Shown in pieces: positions 29,184-38,095 of a DNA stretch of 64,000 nucleotides (position 1 is the stretch's first letter; every line of letters begins with the position of its first letter). The notes under the pieces were generated by a model that did no database searches, was not told where the DNA came from, and worked only from the letters and a program-made list of their open reading frames with translations. This stretch comes from an uncultured bacterium (GTDB taxonomy: Bacteria; Cyanobacteriota; Vampirovibrionia; Gastranaerophilales; Gastranaerophilaceae): assembly GCA_947073645.1 (NCBI GenBank), contig CAMTMK010000006.1, positions 24,728 through 88,727 on the forward strand, read 5' to 3'. The translations under genes were made by a program, and so were the position numbers.

Positions 29184-30395
29184 ATGGATAAAAATTTTAC
29201 TAAACTGAAAAATAATATTGATTTTGCATATAAAAGAAACCAAAATACACCGAGATGTGCTTTGTATTTTAACCTGTCATTGCCGGATACACAAGTCAGT
29301 GCAGGTGTTTATTCATTAATGACAAGACTTTTTATGCAGGGTACTGAAAAATACACGGCTCAACAATTGTCTGAAGAGTTAGACAGATATGCGATAGAAT
29401 TTACGGCTGAATTAAAACTTGATTATGTAAAATTTAAGTTTGTTTGTCTTAATGAAGATTTTGAAAAAGCTTTAGAAATTTTTACAGATATTATCAAAAA
29501 TACAACTTTTGAAGAATTTGATAAAGAAAAAGCTAAACTTGAAGGTGAAATTATTGCAGAAATGGATTCTCCGCGTGCTAAAGTTATCGACAGCTATTAC
29601 AAAAATATTTATGAAGGTCATAGATACGGGTATACAAATACTGTGATACTGGAAAATCTTAAAAATATAGTAAAACAAGATGTTATTGATGCATATAAAA
29701 ACATTTTGGATAACAGCAAAAAGGTATTAGCATTTGTTGGCGATATTGAATATGACAGGGTAAATTCACTTTTAGATAAAAATTTTGGAGATATACACCC
29801 GTCTTGTGAATTAACAGAGCCGAAAAAGCCTGTTCTTTCAATATCTAAAGATGTTGATGTTATTCAAGAAAACTTAAATCAGGCTCATATTTTGAAAGGG
29901 TGGCTTGTGGAAACTGCTGATAGTAATGATTATCCGGCACTTTCTTTGTTAAATGTAATTTTAGGTGCTAGCGGACTTTCTTCAAGATTATTCCTTGAAC
30001 TTCGCGATAAAAAAGGTCTTGCATATGTTGTAAGAAGTTCATATGATATGGCAAGAGGGGGAGCAAATTTCTCTATTTATATCGCGACAGAACCTAAAAA
30101 TATTGAGGTTTCTTTAAAAGGTTTTGAAGAAGAAATTGAAAAAATCAAAACAATTCCTGTGGGTGAGGAAGAACTTGAAAATGCTAAAAATAACCTTTTT
30201 GGTAAATGGGCATTTATTAGTGAAACAAATTCTCAACAAGCAAATTGGCTTGCTCATTATGCTATTCTCGGATTAGGTTTTGATTTTAGAGATAAAGCTG
30301 TTGAAAAAATTAAGGATGTGACAGCACAGGATATTCAGGATTGTGCTAATAAATATTTTAATGACAAATATGTTTTGTCTGTCTTGAAACCCTAG
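29184..30395 (+). CDS. M16-family peptidase homologue lacking the zinc motif
   Basis: A 403-residue protein with the two-domain M16 fold. Where active enzymes have HxxEH (e.g. HFLEHMLF), this protein reads GVYSLMTRLFMQGTEKYTAQQL, so the zinc ligands are absent. The C-terminal M16 landmark GLSSRLFLELRDKKGLAYVV is retained. In several bacteria M16 proteins come as an active and an inactive subunit, and this looks like the inactive one. The active partner is not in the window. A Shine-Dalgarno AAGAGGAG precedes ATG. No signal peptide is visible. Confidence 0.82.
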   Translation: MDKNFTKLKNNIDFAYKRNQNTPRCALYFNLSLPDTQVSAGVYSLMTRLFMQGTEKYTAQQLSEELDRYAIEFTAELKLDYVKFKFVCLNEDFEKALEIFTDIIKNTTFEEFDKEKAKLEGEIIAEMDSPRAKVIDSYYKNIYEGHRYGYTNTVILENLKNIVKQDVIDAYKNILDNSKKVLAFVGDIEYDRVNSLLDKNFGDIHPSCELTEPKKPVLSISKDVDVIQENLNQAHILKGWLVETADSNDYPALSLLNVILGASGLSSRLFLELRDKKGLAYVVRSSYDMARGGANFSIYIATEPKNIEVSLKGFEEEIEKIKTIPVGEEELENAKNNLFGKWAFISETNSQQANWLAHYAILGLGFDFRDKAVEKIKDVTAQDIQDCANKYFNDKYVLSVLKP

Positions 30396-30449
30396 TCGGG
30401 TAATGCAGATGCTCTTCAAAATATTGCATAATATTTTGGGAGTGAGCCT

Positions 30450-30962
30450 GTGAAAAAACTGTACTTAATTTTTCTGATTTTAATATCAATTTTTTGTTCG
30501 GGATTTAACGTCACAATATCTTATCAGCCTGAAGTCGATAAGTTAGAGGCTCTGTTTAAGTCTGTTCTTCCTTTAAAATGCGGGATTATGTATACAAAAG
30601 TTCCGCGCGGATTGATTATAAGCCTTGACGAAAAGTGCTTTTTTAATAAGGGAGAAGTAAGAATTAAAGAAAGTTCTCTTGATATTTTGGATGCAATATC
30701 ATATTTGCTGTTAAGACTGCCAAATTACTGTGTTATAGAAAATCATACAGAAGAAGATGATTTTACGAAAAATTGGGAACTTTCCATATCACGTGCTTCA
30801 AACATTGCAGAATATATGATTAAGTATAGAAAAGTGCCAATAGAAAAGGTTTTTTCATTAGGATTTGGAGAAACTATGCCGTTTAGAGATAATGTTGCAC
30901 CCAAAAACGGGCTTAATAACAGAATAGACTTTGTAATTATTGAATACGAAGCTAGGCGATAA
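30450..30962 (+). CDS. OmpA-like domain lipid-free exported protein
   Basis: A 170-residue protein with a GTG start (GGGAGTGA six bases before) and a signal peptide (LYLIFLILISIFCSGF). The C-terminal part is an OmpA/MotB-type peptidoglycan-binding domain: ISYLLLRLPNY, SISRASNIAEYMI, VFSLGFGETMP and NGLNNRIDFVIIEY. The usual EGHTD is degenerate (IENHTEED). It probably anchors the outer layer to the wall or serves a motor or secretion complex. Its end overlaps the convergent sigma-factor gene by eleven bases. Confidence 0.75.
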   Translation: MKKLYLIFLILISIFCSGFNVTISYQPEVDKLEALFKSVLPLKCGIMYTKVPRGLIISLDEKCFFNKGEVRIKESSLDILDAISYLLLRLPNYCVIENHTEEDDFTKNWELSISRASNIAEYMIKYRKVPIEKVFSLGFGETMPFRDNVAPKNGLNNRIDFVIIEYEARR

Positions 30963-31779
30963 TACTTTGACGAAGTCTTGTTGTTCTGTTTTCGCTTAAG
31001 ATATTTTTTAATTTCATAATACCTTGAGCGTGAAGCTGACAAACTCTGGACTCTGACATACTTATAGTTTCGCCGATTTCTTTTAACGTCATGTTTTCCT
31101 GATAGTAAAGAACCATGATAATTCTTTCGCGCTCAGGTAATCTTAATAAAGCTTTTTCAAGTTCTTGTTTAACATTCTTTTCTTCAGCTTGTTCTTGTGG
31201 ATTAAGTTTATTAGTGTCTTCAATTGTGTCGATAATTTCTACACTGTCTTCATTTGAACCTTTTTTGTCGTAGATTGAAGTCATGGTAGAATCTTCAGAA
31301 AGCAATTGAATAACTTTTTCCGGATCCATATCAATATATTGAGCAACTTCTTGAGTTGTCGGCATTCTGCCTAACTCTTGCTTTAAATGTTCTTGAGCAG
31401 CTTTAATATTTTTGATTTTCTTTCTTACGCTTCTCGGTAAGAAGTCTTGTGCTCTGATTCTATCTAAAATTGCACCTCTGATTCTGATAAGTGCATAAGT
31501 TTCAAAGCGTGTATTTTTTTGAGGTGAATATCTTTCAATAGCGTTGATTAAACCTTCAACACCATAACCTGCTATGTCTTCAATAGAAATAGTTGCGGGC
31601 AGAGTAACTTTTACACGTCCGACGACGTATCTGATAAGGTAAATGTATTGAACAATAAGAACATCGCGGGCAGATTTATTAGTCCTGTCGTTAAGGTAGT
31701 TCTCCCACAATGCGGTGAGTTCTTCTTCTGACATTCTTTTGATGTTATTGTATGATGTAAAATCAAAACTTTGACTCAT
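30952..31779 (-). CDS. fliA: RNA polymerase sigma factor of the FliA (sigma-28) family
   Basis: A 275-residue group 3 sigma factor. Region 2 contains YLIRYVVGRV, DIAGYGVEGLINAIERY and FETYALIRIRGAILDRIRA; region 3 has LPRSVRKKIKNI and LGRMPTTQEVAQYI. Region 4 has ALLRLPERERIIMVLYYQE, then LKEIGETISMSESRVCQLHA. The RGAILDxxR segment is typical of FliA/WhiG. In a flagellated bacterium it would transcribe late flagellar genes. Flagellar rod genes occur at 46402-48679, but no anti-sigma FlgM is seen. GGGAAG precedes ATG. Confidence 0.85.
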   Translation of the reverse strand: MSQSFDFTSYNNIKRMSEEELTALWENYLNDRTNKSARDVLIVQYIYLIRYVVGRVKVTLPATISIEDIAGYGVEGLINAIERYSPQKNTRFETYALIRIRGAILDRIRAQDFLPRSVRKKIKNIKAAQEHLKQELGRMPTTQEVAQYIDMDPEKVIQLLSEDSTMTSIYDKKGSNEDSVEIIDTIEDTNKLNPQEQAEEKNVKQELEKALLRLPERERIIMVLYYQENMTLKEIGETISMSESRVCQLHAQGIMKLKNILSENRTTRLRQSIIA

Positions 31780-31918
31780 AAACTTCCCAAATATTGTTCT
31801 TACATATCTATTCTATACAATATATGTTTTCCTGCATCATTTAAAAAGAGGAATTGTCGCAAAAATACTAAAGTGTATAGCGTAGCCTGCTGTACCTTCG
31901 CATTAAACGGTACCGCGT

Positions 31919-31947
31919 ACAAAAAAAAACGAGCCTTTCGGCCCGCT
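31919..31947 (-). terminator. probable terminator of cobO
   Basis: Read on the minus strand, GCGGGCCGAAAGGCTCG forms an imperfect hairpin followed by about nine T. It lies 55 bases after the cobO stop. The rest of the 222-base gap (31780-32001) holds a GC-richer stretch with a GTACC/GGTAC pair and no gene. Confidence 0.6.
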
Positions 31948-32001
31948 ATTTCATTTTCTGAAACAAAAAGGATTTACATTAAAACTTTCCTCAAATCTCC
32001 C

Positions 32002-32535
32002 CTAATACTCAATACCCTGTCTAGCCATAACGCCCATATCGAAGTAGTGTTTGATGGGTTTCATCTCTGTAACAAGATGTGCCATAGCTTTTAATTCAGG
32101 GTGAGCATAACGTCCGGTTAACACGATTTCAAGATTGTCAGGTTTATTAAGCAAAGCTTCTTTAACATCAGCAACTTTAATCATGTTCATCGCCGTACAA
32201 ATGTTAATTTCATCTAAAATAATTAGTTGATATTCTCCCGAGTTGATAGCGTTTTTCGCAAATTCCCAGCCCTTTTTAGCTTCTTTAAAGTCTTCCATAC
32301 AAACATTATGAGAATAGCAGACTCTATCCATACCAAATTGAACTACATCAAGGTTTGGTAAGAATTTAGAAGATGCTGCAAGTTCGCCATATGAAGTTGC
32401 ACTGTCACCCTTTGTAAATTGGATAATAAGAACTTTCCATCCGTGTCCCAAAGCTCTGAGAGCCAAACCTAAAGATGCCGTAGTTTTTCCTTTGCCGTCG
32501 CCTGTATAAATTTGAATATAACCATGTTCTAACAC
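32002..32535 (-). CDS. cobO: cob(I)alamin/corrinoid adenosyltransferase, copy 1
   Basis: CobO/BtuR-type ATP:corrinoid adenosyltransferase of 177 residues, which attaches the adenosyl group to cob(I)alamin. The P-loop is YTGDGKGKTTASLGLALRAL; LIIQFTKG, LIILDEINI and the tail MARQGIEY are family features. A GTG start at 32535 is used, with GGAGG about nine bases upstream. A second copy lies at 40388. No other cobalamin gene is in the window, so the role may be salvage. Confidence 0.92.
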   Translation of the reverse strand: MLEHGYIQIYTGDGKGKTTASLGLALRALGHGWKVLIIQFTKGDSATSYGELAASSKFLPNLDVVQFGMDRVCYSHNVCMEDFKEAKKGWEFAKNAINSGEYQLIILDEINICTAMNMIKVADVKEALLNKPDNLEIVLTGRYAHPELKAMAHLVTEMKPIKHYFDMGVMARQGIEY

Positions 32536-32904
32536 TACTAACTACCTCCAAAAAAGTTCCTCTATCCTTATTTTAACGTATTGACCAAAGGGTTTAATCG
32601 TTCTAAGGGTGGATAAATCTATAAAACCAAGGATTTAATTCCTGTTCCCAAGATTTGTATATCCATAATAGGATAAAACAAAAAAAAATAAATGTTTTTC
32701 TTACACTCCATGCCAATCTTTTTACAATTGAATTTTGTATAAATCTAAAGAATGACAGTTTGATTGAATTTAGGATAAAAAATTTCATTTTCTAAAAATT
32801 TACATAATTTTTGTAAACTAATTGTTAAAAATACTTGCATAGTTCCAAGATAGTCGTGAATTGTTCTTTTTACCTTAATATTGAATTGTGAACATTGTTA
32901 ATAA

Positions 32905-33004
32905 AAAGGGTATAATATAATTAGTCGAAATTTATAATGTTAACGATTGTAACAGATTTCTAAACATGTGAAATCAGCCGTTTTTCAAAGCGTTTACATG
33001 TTTA
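32905..33004 (+). promoter_or_regulatory. promoter and leader hairpin of the 553-residue coiled-coil gene
   Basis: GGGTATAAT near 32908-32916 is a good extended -10. The leader then carries an imperfect 12-bp hairpin: TAAACATGTGAAA (32961-32973) pairs with TTTACATGTTTA (32993-33004) with one bulged G. It ends about 27 bases before the start codon. It may tune translation. The 370 bases before it back to cobO hold no convincing gene. Confidence 0.5.
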
Positions 33005-33030
33005 AGAGAGTAAAAACGAGAGAGCGTATC

Positions 33031-34692
33031 ATGTCAGTTACAAGACCAGGAGTGCAAAAACTGAATATGCTAAATGTATCATCGCCAAAAGCGGCGATAG
33101 CGGCTAATCTTGGTTCTGCAAGCCGCAGTACTGGTGTTTCTTACGGAATTTTTGCTCAACGTTCATTAACTGGTAGTGGAATTCATTTAAATAACAGAGC
33201 TTTTAATAGTGCATCAATCAGTGCTACTCGTCATGCATTGAATGATAACAGAACTGCATTATTTAACAATATTGGAGTTGCTCCTCACAGATGCAACAAC
33301 AATAACGGCAACAATACTATGAATAAGTTCATGGCTGGTATGATGGCAATGAATATGATGGCACAATTAACAGCTAAAACTGTTCAAACTATTAATGAGG
33401 CAAAAGCTGGTGATGTTGATAAAACTACTAAGAAAACAACAAGTGTAACGAAAAATATGACTACAGGTAGTCCATCAGACACTCCCGAAGTTCAAAAATC
33501 ATTGAACGAAAGACTGAATGGGGCAGCAACATTTGCTGAAATTAACGGTGTTGAAAATGATTTAAGTACTAAACTTAATGGTTTTGGTGCTGAATATGGC
33601 AAAATCGGTAAAAGTGAAAATGGCAATAGTTTAATTCAAGATACATTATCTGCAGAAAATGTTAAAGCCGGTCTACAATCAGCAGGAGTTGAAATTGATT
33701 ATAGCAAACTTACATTAAGTAATATTACTTTGACTGATGCAAGTTCAATTGCAGATATTACAAAAAATGTTGGTCAGATAGATGCAGATAAGAAAGCTGT
33801 TGAAGATTTCCAAAATACACAAATTAAGCCGGCTATTGAATCTTGTAAAAACAGGATTGATGCTATTAGCACTGAAATTAGAGGTATAGATTCAAGCATT
33901 TCCAGATTGGAAGCCCAGAAAACAGGAGATGCTACTGCTGATAAATCTATAGACCAGCAAATTACAGAACTGAAAGAGAAAAAAGAACAATTAGAGGCTG
34001 AAAAAGCTAAGGTAGAAACTGCTAAAGAAACATTAGAAACTACCGTAAAACAACAAATTAATGATATTACTACAGCATTGGAAGCTAAGAAAGATGAATT
34101 AAATGATTTGAAAAAGACAAAGTCTGAATTGATGGATAAGAAATATGATTTAGCCAAAGATCAAGATGAAAAGATTACTAAAAATAAAACTAAAATGGAT
34201 AAATTAAACAAAGAGATTGCAACACTTAGAAATCAAACTACTGATCCGAAAAAAGGTGCAGATAAACTTGAAAAATTAAATGCTAAAATAGGTGAATATA
34301 ATGATCTTGTTGCAGAAATGAAAACTTTATATGCTTCATTGAAGGAAGCAGATGCAACTGAATTTACAAATAGTAAAAATCAGAAATATACTGTTAAAAA
34401 TGGCAATGAAGATTCTAATTATACGACTGTTATTACTCCTGTTCCTATAAAAGGTGCCGGAAATGATACTGAATTGACTGGTGATATTGCAAATGATAAT
34501 GCTGTAATATTAGAAGCTATCGATAACTGTCAAAATGGTCAAGTAATTGATCTTGGTAATGCAACTTATACAAAAGGTGCTGATGGTAATTTTACTTCTG
34601 ATTTAGGACAAATTTTTACTGCAAATCAGTTAAAACAAATTCATACACAAAATGAAATGAGTCCGATGAATAAATTGTTTAAAGCTTCTTAA
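33031..34692 (+). CDS. large coiled-coil protein of unknown function
   Basis: A 553-residue protein starting MSVTRPGVQKLNMLNVSS. An Asn-rich and Met-rich region (NNNNGNNTMNKFMAGMMAMNMMAQL) is followed by about residues 290-470 of continuous coiled coil with heptad charges, for example KEKKEQLEAEKAKVETAKETLE in pieces. A non-helical C-terminal part follows (VITPVPIKGAGNDTELTGDI). No signal peptide is visible. Long coiled coils of this kind often serve as secretion-system or surface rods, but this is not shown. I chose ATG 33031; an earlier in-frame ATG at 32968 falls inside the leader hairpin. No family is recognised. Confidence 0.65.
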   Translation: MSVTRPGVQKLNMLNVSSPKAAIAANLGSASRSTGVSYGIFAQRSLTGSGIHLNNRAFNSASISATRHALNDNRTALFNNIGVAPHRCNNNNGNNTMNKFMAGMMAMNMMAQLTAKTVQTINEAKAGDVDKTTKKTTSVTKNMTTGSPSDTPEVQKSLNERLNGAATFAEINGVENDLSTKLNGFGAEYGKIGKSENGNSLIQDTLSAENVKAGLQSAGVEIDYSKLTLSNITLTDASSIADITKNVGQIDADKKAVEDFQNTQIKPAIESCKNRIDAISTEIRGIDSSISRLEAQKTGDATADKSIDQQITELKEKKEQLEAEKAKVETAKETLETTVKQQINDITTALEAKKDELNDLKKTKSELMDKKYDLAKDQDEKITKNKTKMDKLNKEIATLRNQTTDPKKGADKLEKLNAKIGEYNDLVAEMKTLYASLKEADATEFTNSKNQKYTVKNGNEDSNYTTVITPVPIKGAGNDTELTGDIANDNAVILEAIDNCQNGQVIDLGNATYTKGADGNFTSDLGQIFTANQLKQIHTQNEMSPMNKLFKAS

Positions 34693-34728
34693 GATATTTT
34701 TACAATAGCCTTTACATTTCGGAGTGAG

Positions 34729-34795
34729 TACGATATAATTTACACATAGGCAGTATTGCCACAGACAAAAAGAACGGGAACCCTCGTTCTTTTTT
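34729..34795 (+). promoter_or_regulatory. rimP operon promoter followed by an attenuator-like terminator
   Basis: A TATAAT-like -10 lies near 34734. About 35 bases downstream, AGAACG (34771-34776) pairs with CGTTCT (34785-34790) and is followed by six T. The hairpin falls between the promoter and rimP, so it would terminate part of the transcripts. It may instead end the coiled-coil gene's mRNA if transcription continues. Confidence 0.55.
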
Positions 34796-34820
34796 CACTT
34801 ATATAAAGAGGTAGGTAAGC

Positions 34821-35303
34821 ATGAAACACGAAATTAACAGGCATGATATTTTGGAAAAGATTACTCCGCTAATCGAAAATACCGCAATGCGTTTCGGATA
34901 CATTCCTATCGAAATTGAGTTTGTTAAAGAAAATCACAGATGGTTCTTAAGGATTTACCTTTATTCTAAAGAAAAAGATGTTACCCTTGATGACTGTGAA
35001 AAGGTTACAAGAAGCTTGTCAGATTTTCTTGATGAACTTATCCCTGTTAAATACTACTTGGAAGTTTCTTCACCAGGATTGGAACGTAAATTTAAGTCTG
35101 ATAAAGAATTTACATATTTTAACGGCAGAAGAATAAGTTTAAAACTCAAAACTCCGCTTAAAGGCGAAGAAGAAAAAATATTTAAGGGCGAAATCCTTGA
35201 TTTTAATGAAACTGAAGGTTTGAAATTTTTCCGTTTCGATGACGGTCAAGAGCTTCAAATCCCGCGAGATAATATACAATCAGCAAAACTATATATAGAT
35301 TAA
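34821..35303 (+). CDS. rimP: ribosome maturation factor RimP
   Basis: RimP (YhbC) aids maturation of the 30S subunit. The 160-residue protein has the N-terminal domain segments FVKENHRWFLRIYLYSKEKD and LDDCEKVTRSLSDFLDE, and the conserved LEVSSPGLERKFKSDKEF. A C-terminal SH3-like part follows. A Shine-Dalgarno AGAGGTAGG precedes ATG. It heads the rimP-nusA pair, separated by a GC-rich 111-base spacer with RNA structure potential. Confidence 0.93.
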   Translation: MKHEINRHDILEKITPLIENTAMRFGYIPIEIEFVKENHRWFLRIYLYSKEKDVTLDDCEKVTRSLSDFLDELIPVKYYLEVSSPGLERKFKSDKEFTYFNGRRISLKLKTPLKGEEEKIFKGEILDFNETEGLKFFRFDDGQELQIPRDNIQSAKLYID

Positions 35304-35394
35304 GCGGATTTTCGGCAGGGCGCCGTGTGAGCAACGCGAACCCAGCCCGTAAGTTGGAGCAGGACGTTACTCCGGCGACAACCCGAATAATCGA
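35304..35394 (+). ncRNA. candidate structured RNA between rimP and nusA
   Basis: This spacer is strikingly GC-rich against its surroundings. GATTTTCGG (35307-35315) pairs with CCGAATAATC (35383-35392) with one bulged base, forming an outer stem. Inside, GGGC (35318-35321) pairs with GCCC (35345-35348) and GGAG (35356-35359) with CTCC (35370-35373); GUU/GAC extends the last stem past a three-base bulge. No known riboswitch or leader family was recognised. It could regulate nusA or be a transcribed element. Confidence 0.5.
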
Positions 35395-35414
35395 AGACAG
35401 AAAGGAATAAAAAC

Positions 35415-36647
35415 ATGATTAAAATTGGTACAGCGCTTTTTGAAGCGTGTGAAGAACTCGAAAGAGAAAGAGGTATATCCAAAGAAGTTTTAATAGCTTC
35501 TTTATGTGACGCTATGGTTGCAGCTTACAAAAAACACATGAGAATCGGTAAAGAAGTTACAAATATCGAAGCAATTCTTGATGAACAATCAGGTGAAATC
35601 GGTGTTTTTAGTACAAAACTTGTTGTAGAAGAAGTTGAAGACCAAGATTTACAAATTTCATTAACAGATGCTCAAGAAATCGTTGAAGATGTTGAAGCTG
35701 GTGACGAAATTAAAATTGAAGTTACTCCGGAACAATTCGGACGTATTGCTGCTCAATCTGCAAAACAGGTTATTACTCAACGTATTAGAGAAGCAGAAAG
35801 AAATCTTGTTTTAAATGAGTTCTTAGATAAAAAAGGTACATTGACAACAGGTATTATTCAACGCGTTGAAAATAGAAACGTAATCGTTAATATCGGTAAA
35901 ACTGATGCTATAATGCCTCAAAAAGAGCAAATTCCTGGTGAATATTATAAACCAGGTAACAGAATCAGAGTGTTTGTTCTTAATGTAAAAGAAACAACAA
36001 AATTGCCTCAGGTTATCGTGTCTCACGCTCATGCAGAAATCGTTAGAGAACTCTTTGAACTTGAAGTTCCCGAAATTGAAGACGGAATTGTTGAAATTAA
36101 GTCAATTTCTCGTGAAGCAGGCTACAGAACAAAAATCGCCGTTTGGTCAAATGACCCTGAAGTTGATAGTGTAGGTGCTTGTATAGGACCTCGCGGAAGC
36201 AGAATTCAGACAATTGTTTCTGAATTGAAAAATGAAAAAATCGATATTGTAAGATATTCTGAAGACCCTGTAGAATATATTGTTAACGCATTATCACCTG
36301 CACGAGTTGTATCTGTTGATATTCTTGCAAATGACGAATATGCTCAGGAAGCTATGGTTGTTGTTCCTGATGACCAATTATCTTTAGCAATCGGCAGAGA
36401 AGGTCAGAACGTAAGGCTTGCTCACAAATTAACAAGCTGGAAGATAGATATTAAGAGTGTTTCTCAAATGGAAAAAGCAGAAGCTGCAAATTTCCGAAAC
36501 TACGAAGAACCTGAATATCTTGAAGAAGCAGAAGAACAAGATGAACTTCAACAGGAAATTGAAGAAGAAATGAATCAACAAGCTTATGATGAAGAAGATA
36601 TTCAAGTTGAAGAAGAAATTGAAGAAGTTGAAGAAACAGAAGAATAA
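35415..36647 (+). CDS. nusA: transcription termination/antitermination protein NusA
   Basis: NusA binds RNA polymerase and nascent RNA. The 410-residue protein has the N-terminal polymerase-binding domain, an S1 domain (KGTLTTGIIQRVENRNVIVNIG), and two KH domains (REAGYRTKIAVWSND, then GACIGPRGSRIQ and LAIGREGQNVRLAHKLT). The C terminus is a long acidic tail of Glu/Gln/Asp with no extra acidic repeats of E. coli type. AAAGGA precedes ATG. It is followed by a terminator, so the infB partner is elsewhere. Confidence 0.95.
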   Translation: MIKIGTALFEACEELERERGISKEVLIASLCDAMVAAYKKHMRIGKEVTNIEAILDEQSGEIGVFSTKLVVEEVEDQDLQISLTDAQEIVEDVEAGDEIKIEVTPEQFGRIAAQSAKQVITQRIREAERNLVLNEFLDKKGTLTTGIIQRVENRNVIVNIGKTDAIMPQKEQIPGEYYKPGNRIRVFVLNVKETTKLPQVIVSHAHAEIVRELFELEVPEIEDGIVEIKSISREAGYRTKIAVWSNDPEVDSVGACIGPRGSRIQTIVSELKNEKIDIVRYSEDPVEYIVNALSPARVVSVDILANDEYAQEAMVVVPDDQLSLAIGREGQNVRLAHKLTSWKIDIKSVSQMEKAEAANFRNYEEPEYLEEAEEQDELQQEIEEEMNQQAYDEEDIQVEEEIEEVEETEE

Positions 36648-36650
36648 TTA

Positions 36651-36675
36651 AGAGGCTCAAATGAGCCTCTTTTTT
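36651..36675 (+). terminator. intrinsic terminator after nusA
   Basis: AGAGGCTC-AAAT-GAGCCTCT followed by T6, three bases after the nusA stop. Confidence 0.9.
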
Positions 36676-36683
36676 AACACTTG

Positions 36684-36720
36684 TTGACAAAAAAGTTTGA
36701 GCGAATATCATATATAATAT
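36684..36720 (+). promoter_or_regulatory. probable tuf promoter
   Basis: TTGACA at 36684-36689 is a consensus -35. A TATCAT at 36706 gives a 16-base spacer, and a TATAAT at 36713 is 23 bases away, so the -10 is ambiguous. It lies about 60 bases before tuf, between terminator and gene. Confidence 0.5.
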
Positions 36721-36779
36721 GGCTTAAAATACCAAATTAGTATTGTAGTATAAAGTAGACAAAAAAGGAGATTAATCTC

Positions 36780-37988
36780 ATGGCAAGAGAAAAGTACGAA
36801 CGTACCAAACCTCACGTTAACGTAGGTACAGTAGGCCACGTTGACCACGGTAAAACAACATTAACAGCAGCTATCACAGCTGTATTGGCTGCTCAAGGCC
36901 AAGCTGCAATGAAAAAATTCGATGAAATCGACGCAGCTCCAGAAGAAAGAGCAAGAGGTATTACCATCTCTACAGCTCACGTAGAATATGAAACAGAAGC
37001 AAGACACTATGCTCACGTTGACTGCCCGGGCCACGCTGACTATGTTAAAAACATGATTACAGGTGCAGCTCAAATGGACGGCGCTATTCTTGTAGTTGCT
37101 GCAACTGACGGTGCTATGCCTCAAACTCGTGAACACATTCTACTTGCTCGTCAGGTTGGTGTTCCTAACTTAGTAGTATTCTTGAACAAATGTGATATGG
37201 TTGACGATCCTGAATTGTTAGAATTGGTTGAAATGGAAGTTCGTGAATTGTTGACTTCTTATGAATTCGACGGCGACAACATCCCATTCATCCACGGTTC
37301 TGCTTTGAAAGCTCTTGAAGCTGCTCAAGCTAACCCTTCAATCGCTCGCGGCGCTGACAAATGGGTTGACAAAATTTGGGAATTGATGGATGCTATCGAT
37401 TCTTACTTCCCAACTCCAGAACGTGATTTGGACAAACCATTCTTGATGCCTGTTGAAGACGTATTCTCAATCACAGGTCGTGGTACAGTTGCAACTGGTA
37501 GAGTTGAACGTGGTATCGTTAAAGTTGGTGACGAAGTTGAATTAGTTGGTTTAGGCGAAACTAAGAAAACTACAGTTACTGGTGTTGAAATGTTCAGAAA
37601 ATCACTTGACCAAGGTCAAGCTGGTGACAACGTTGGTGCTTTGTTACGTGGTGTTGATAAAACTGAAATTCAACGTGGTCAAGTATTGGCTAAACCTGGT
37701 TCAATTAAACCTCACACTAAATTCACAGCTAACGTTTACGTATTGACTAAAGAAGAAGGCGGACGTCACACTCCATTCTTCCCTGGTTACAGACCTCAGT
37801 TCTATATCAGAACAACTGACGTAACTGGTTCAATCAAATTCGAAGGTCAAATGGTAATGCCTGGTGATAACGTAGTTATGGAAGTTGAACTTATCGCTCC
37901 TGTAGCTATCGAAGAAGGTATGAGATTTGCTATCCGTGAAGGCGGTAGAACAGTTGGTGCCGGTGTTGTTGACAAAATTATTGAATAA
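36780..37988 (+). CDS. tuf: elongation factor Tu
   Basis: EF-Tu delivers aminoacyl-tRNA to the ribosome as a GTPase. The 402-residue protein has G1 GHVDHGKT, G3 [12 protein letters not shown] and G4 NKCD, and ends with [16 protein letters not shown]. Codon use is notably different from neighbours: more C-ending codons and strong preference for one codon per amino acid, as expected for a highly expressed gene. AAGGAG precedes ATG. fusA and ribosomal genes do not flank it, so this is a solitary tuf. Confidence 0.97.
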   Translation: MAREKYERTKPHVNVGTVGHVDHGKTTLTAAITAVLAAQGQAAMKKFDEIDAAPEERARGITISTAHVEYETEARHYAHVDCPGHADYVKNMITGAAQMDGAILVVAATDGAMPQTREHILLARQVGVPNLVVFLNKCDMVDDPELLELVEMEVRELLTSYEFDGDNIPFIHGSALKALEAAQANPSIARGADKWVDKIWELMDAIDSYFPTPERDLDKPFLMPVEDVFSITGRGTVATGRVERGIVKVGDEVELVGLGETKKTTVTGVEMFRKSLDQGQAGDNVGALLRGVDKTEIQRGQVLAKPGSIKPHTKFTANVYVLTKEEGGRHTPFFPGYRPQFYIRTTDVTGSIKFEGQMVMPGDNVVMEVELIAPVAIEEGMRFAIREGGRTVGAGVVDKIIE

Positions 37989-38012
37989 TTAAGTTAATAA
38001 CTATATAAATTG

Positions 38013-38042
38013 AAAACGAGCTTGGAAACAGGCTCGTTTTTT
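38013..38042 (+). terminator. intrinsic terminator after tuf
   Basis: AAACGAGC and GCTCGTTT arms flank a ten-base loop and are followed by T6, about 25 bases after the tuf stop. Confidence 0.85.
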
Positions 38043-38095
38043 AATTGAAAAATTTATTTATATATGTTAAAATAGATATGTATAAAGGAGGATTT

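Noticed and set aside
31876..31921. GC-richer stretch with AGCGTAGCCTGCT resembling the hairpin repeat
   Set aside because: Only the GCGTAGCC core matches; the stem and the ACCCGCCAC tail are absent, so it was not counted as a copy.
32603..32788. 61-codon hydrophobic frame on the minus strand upstream of cobO
   Set aside because: No Shine-Dalgarno sequence or leaderless spacing; its composition is that of translated AT-rich spacer.
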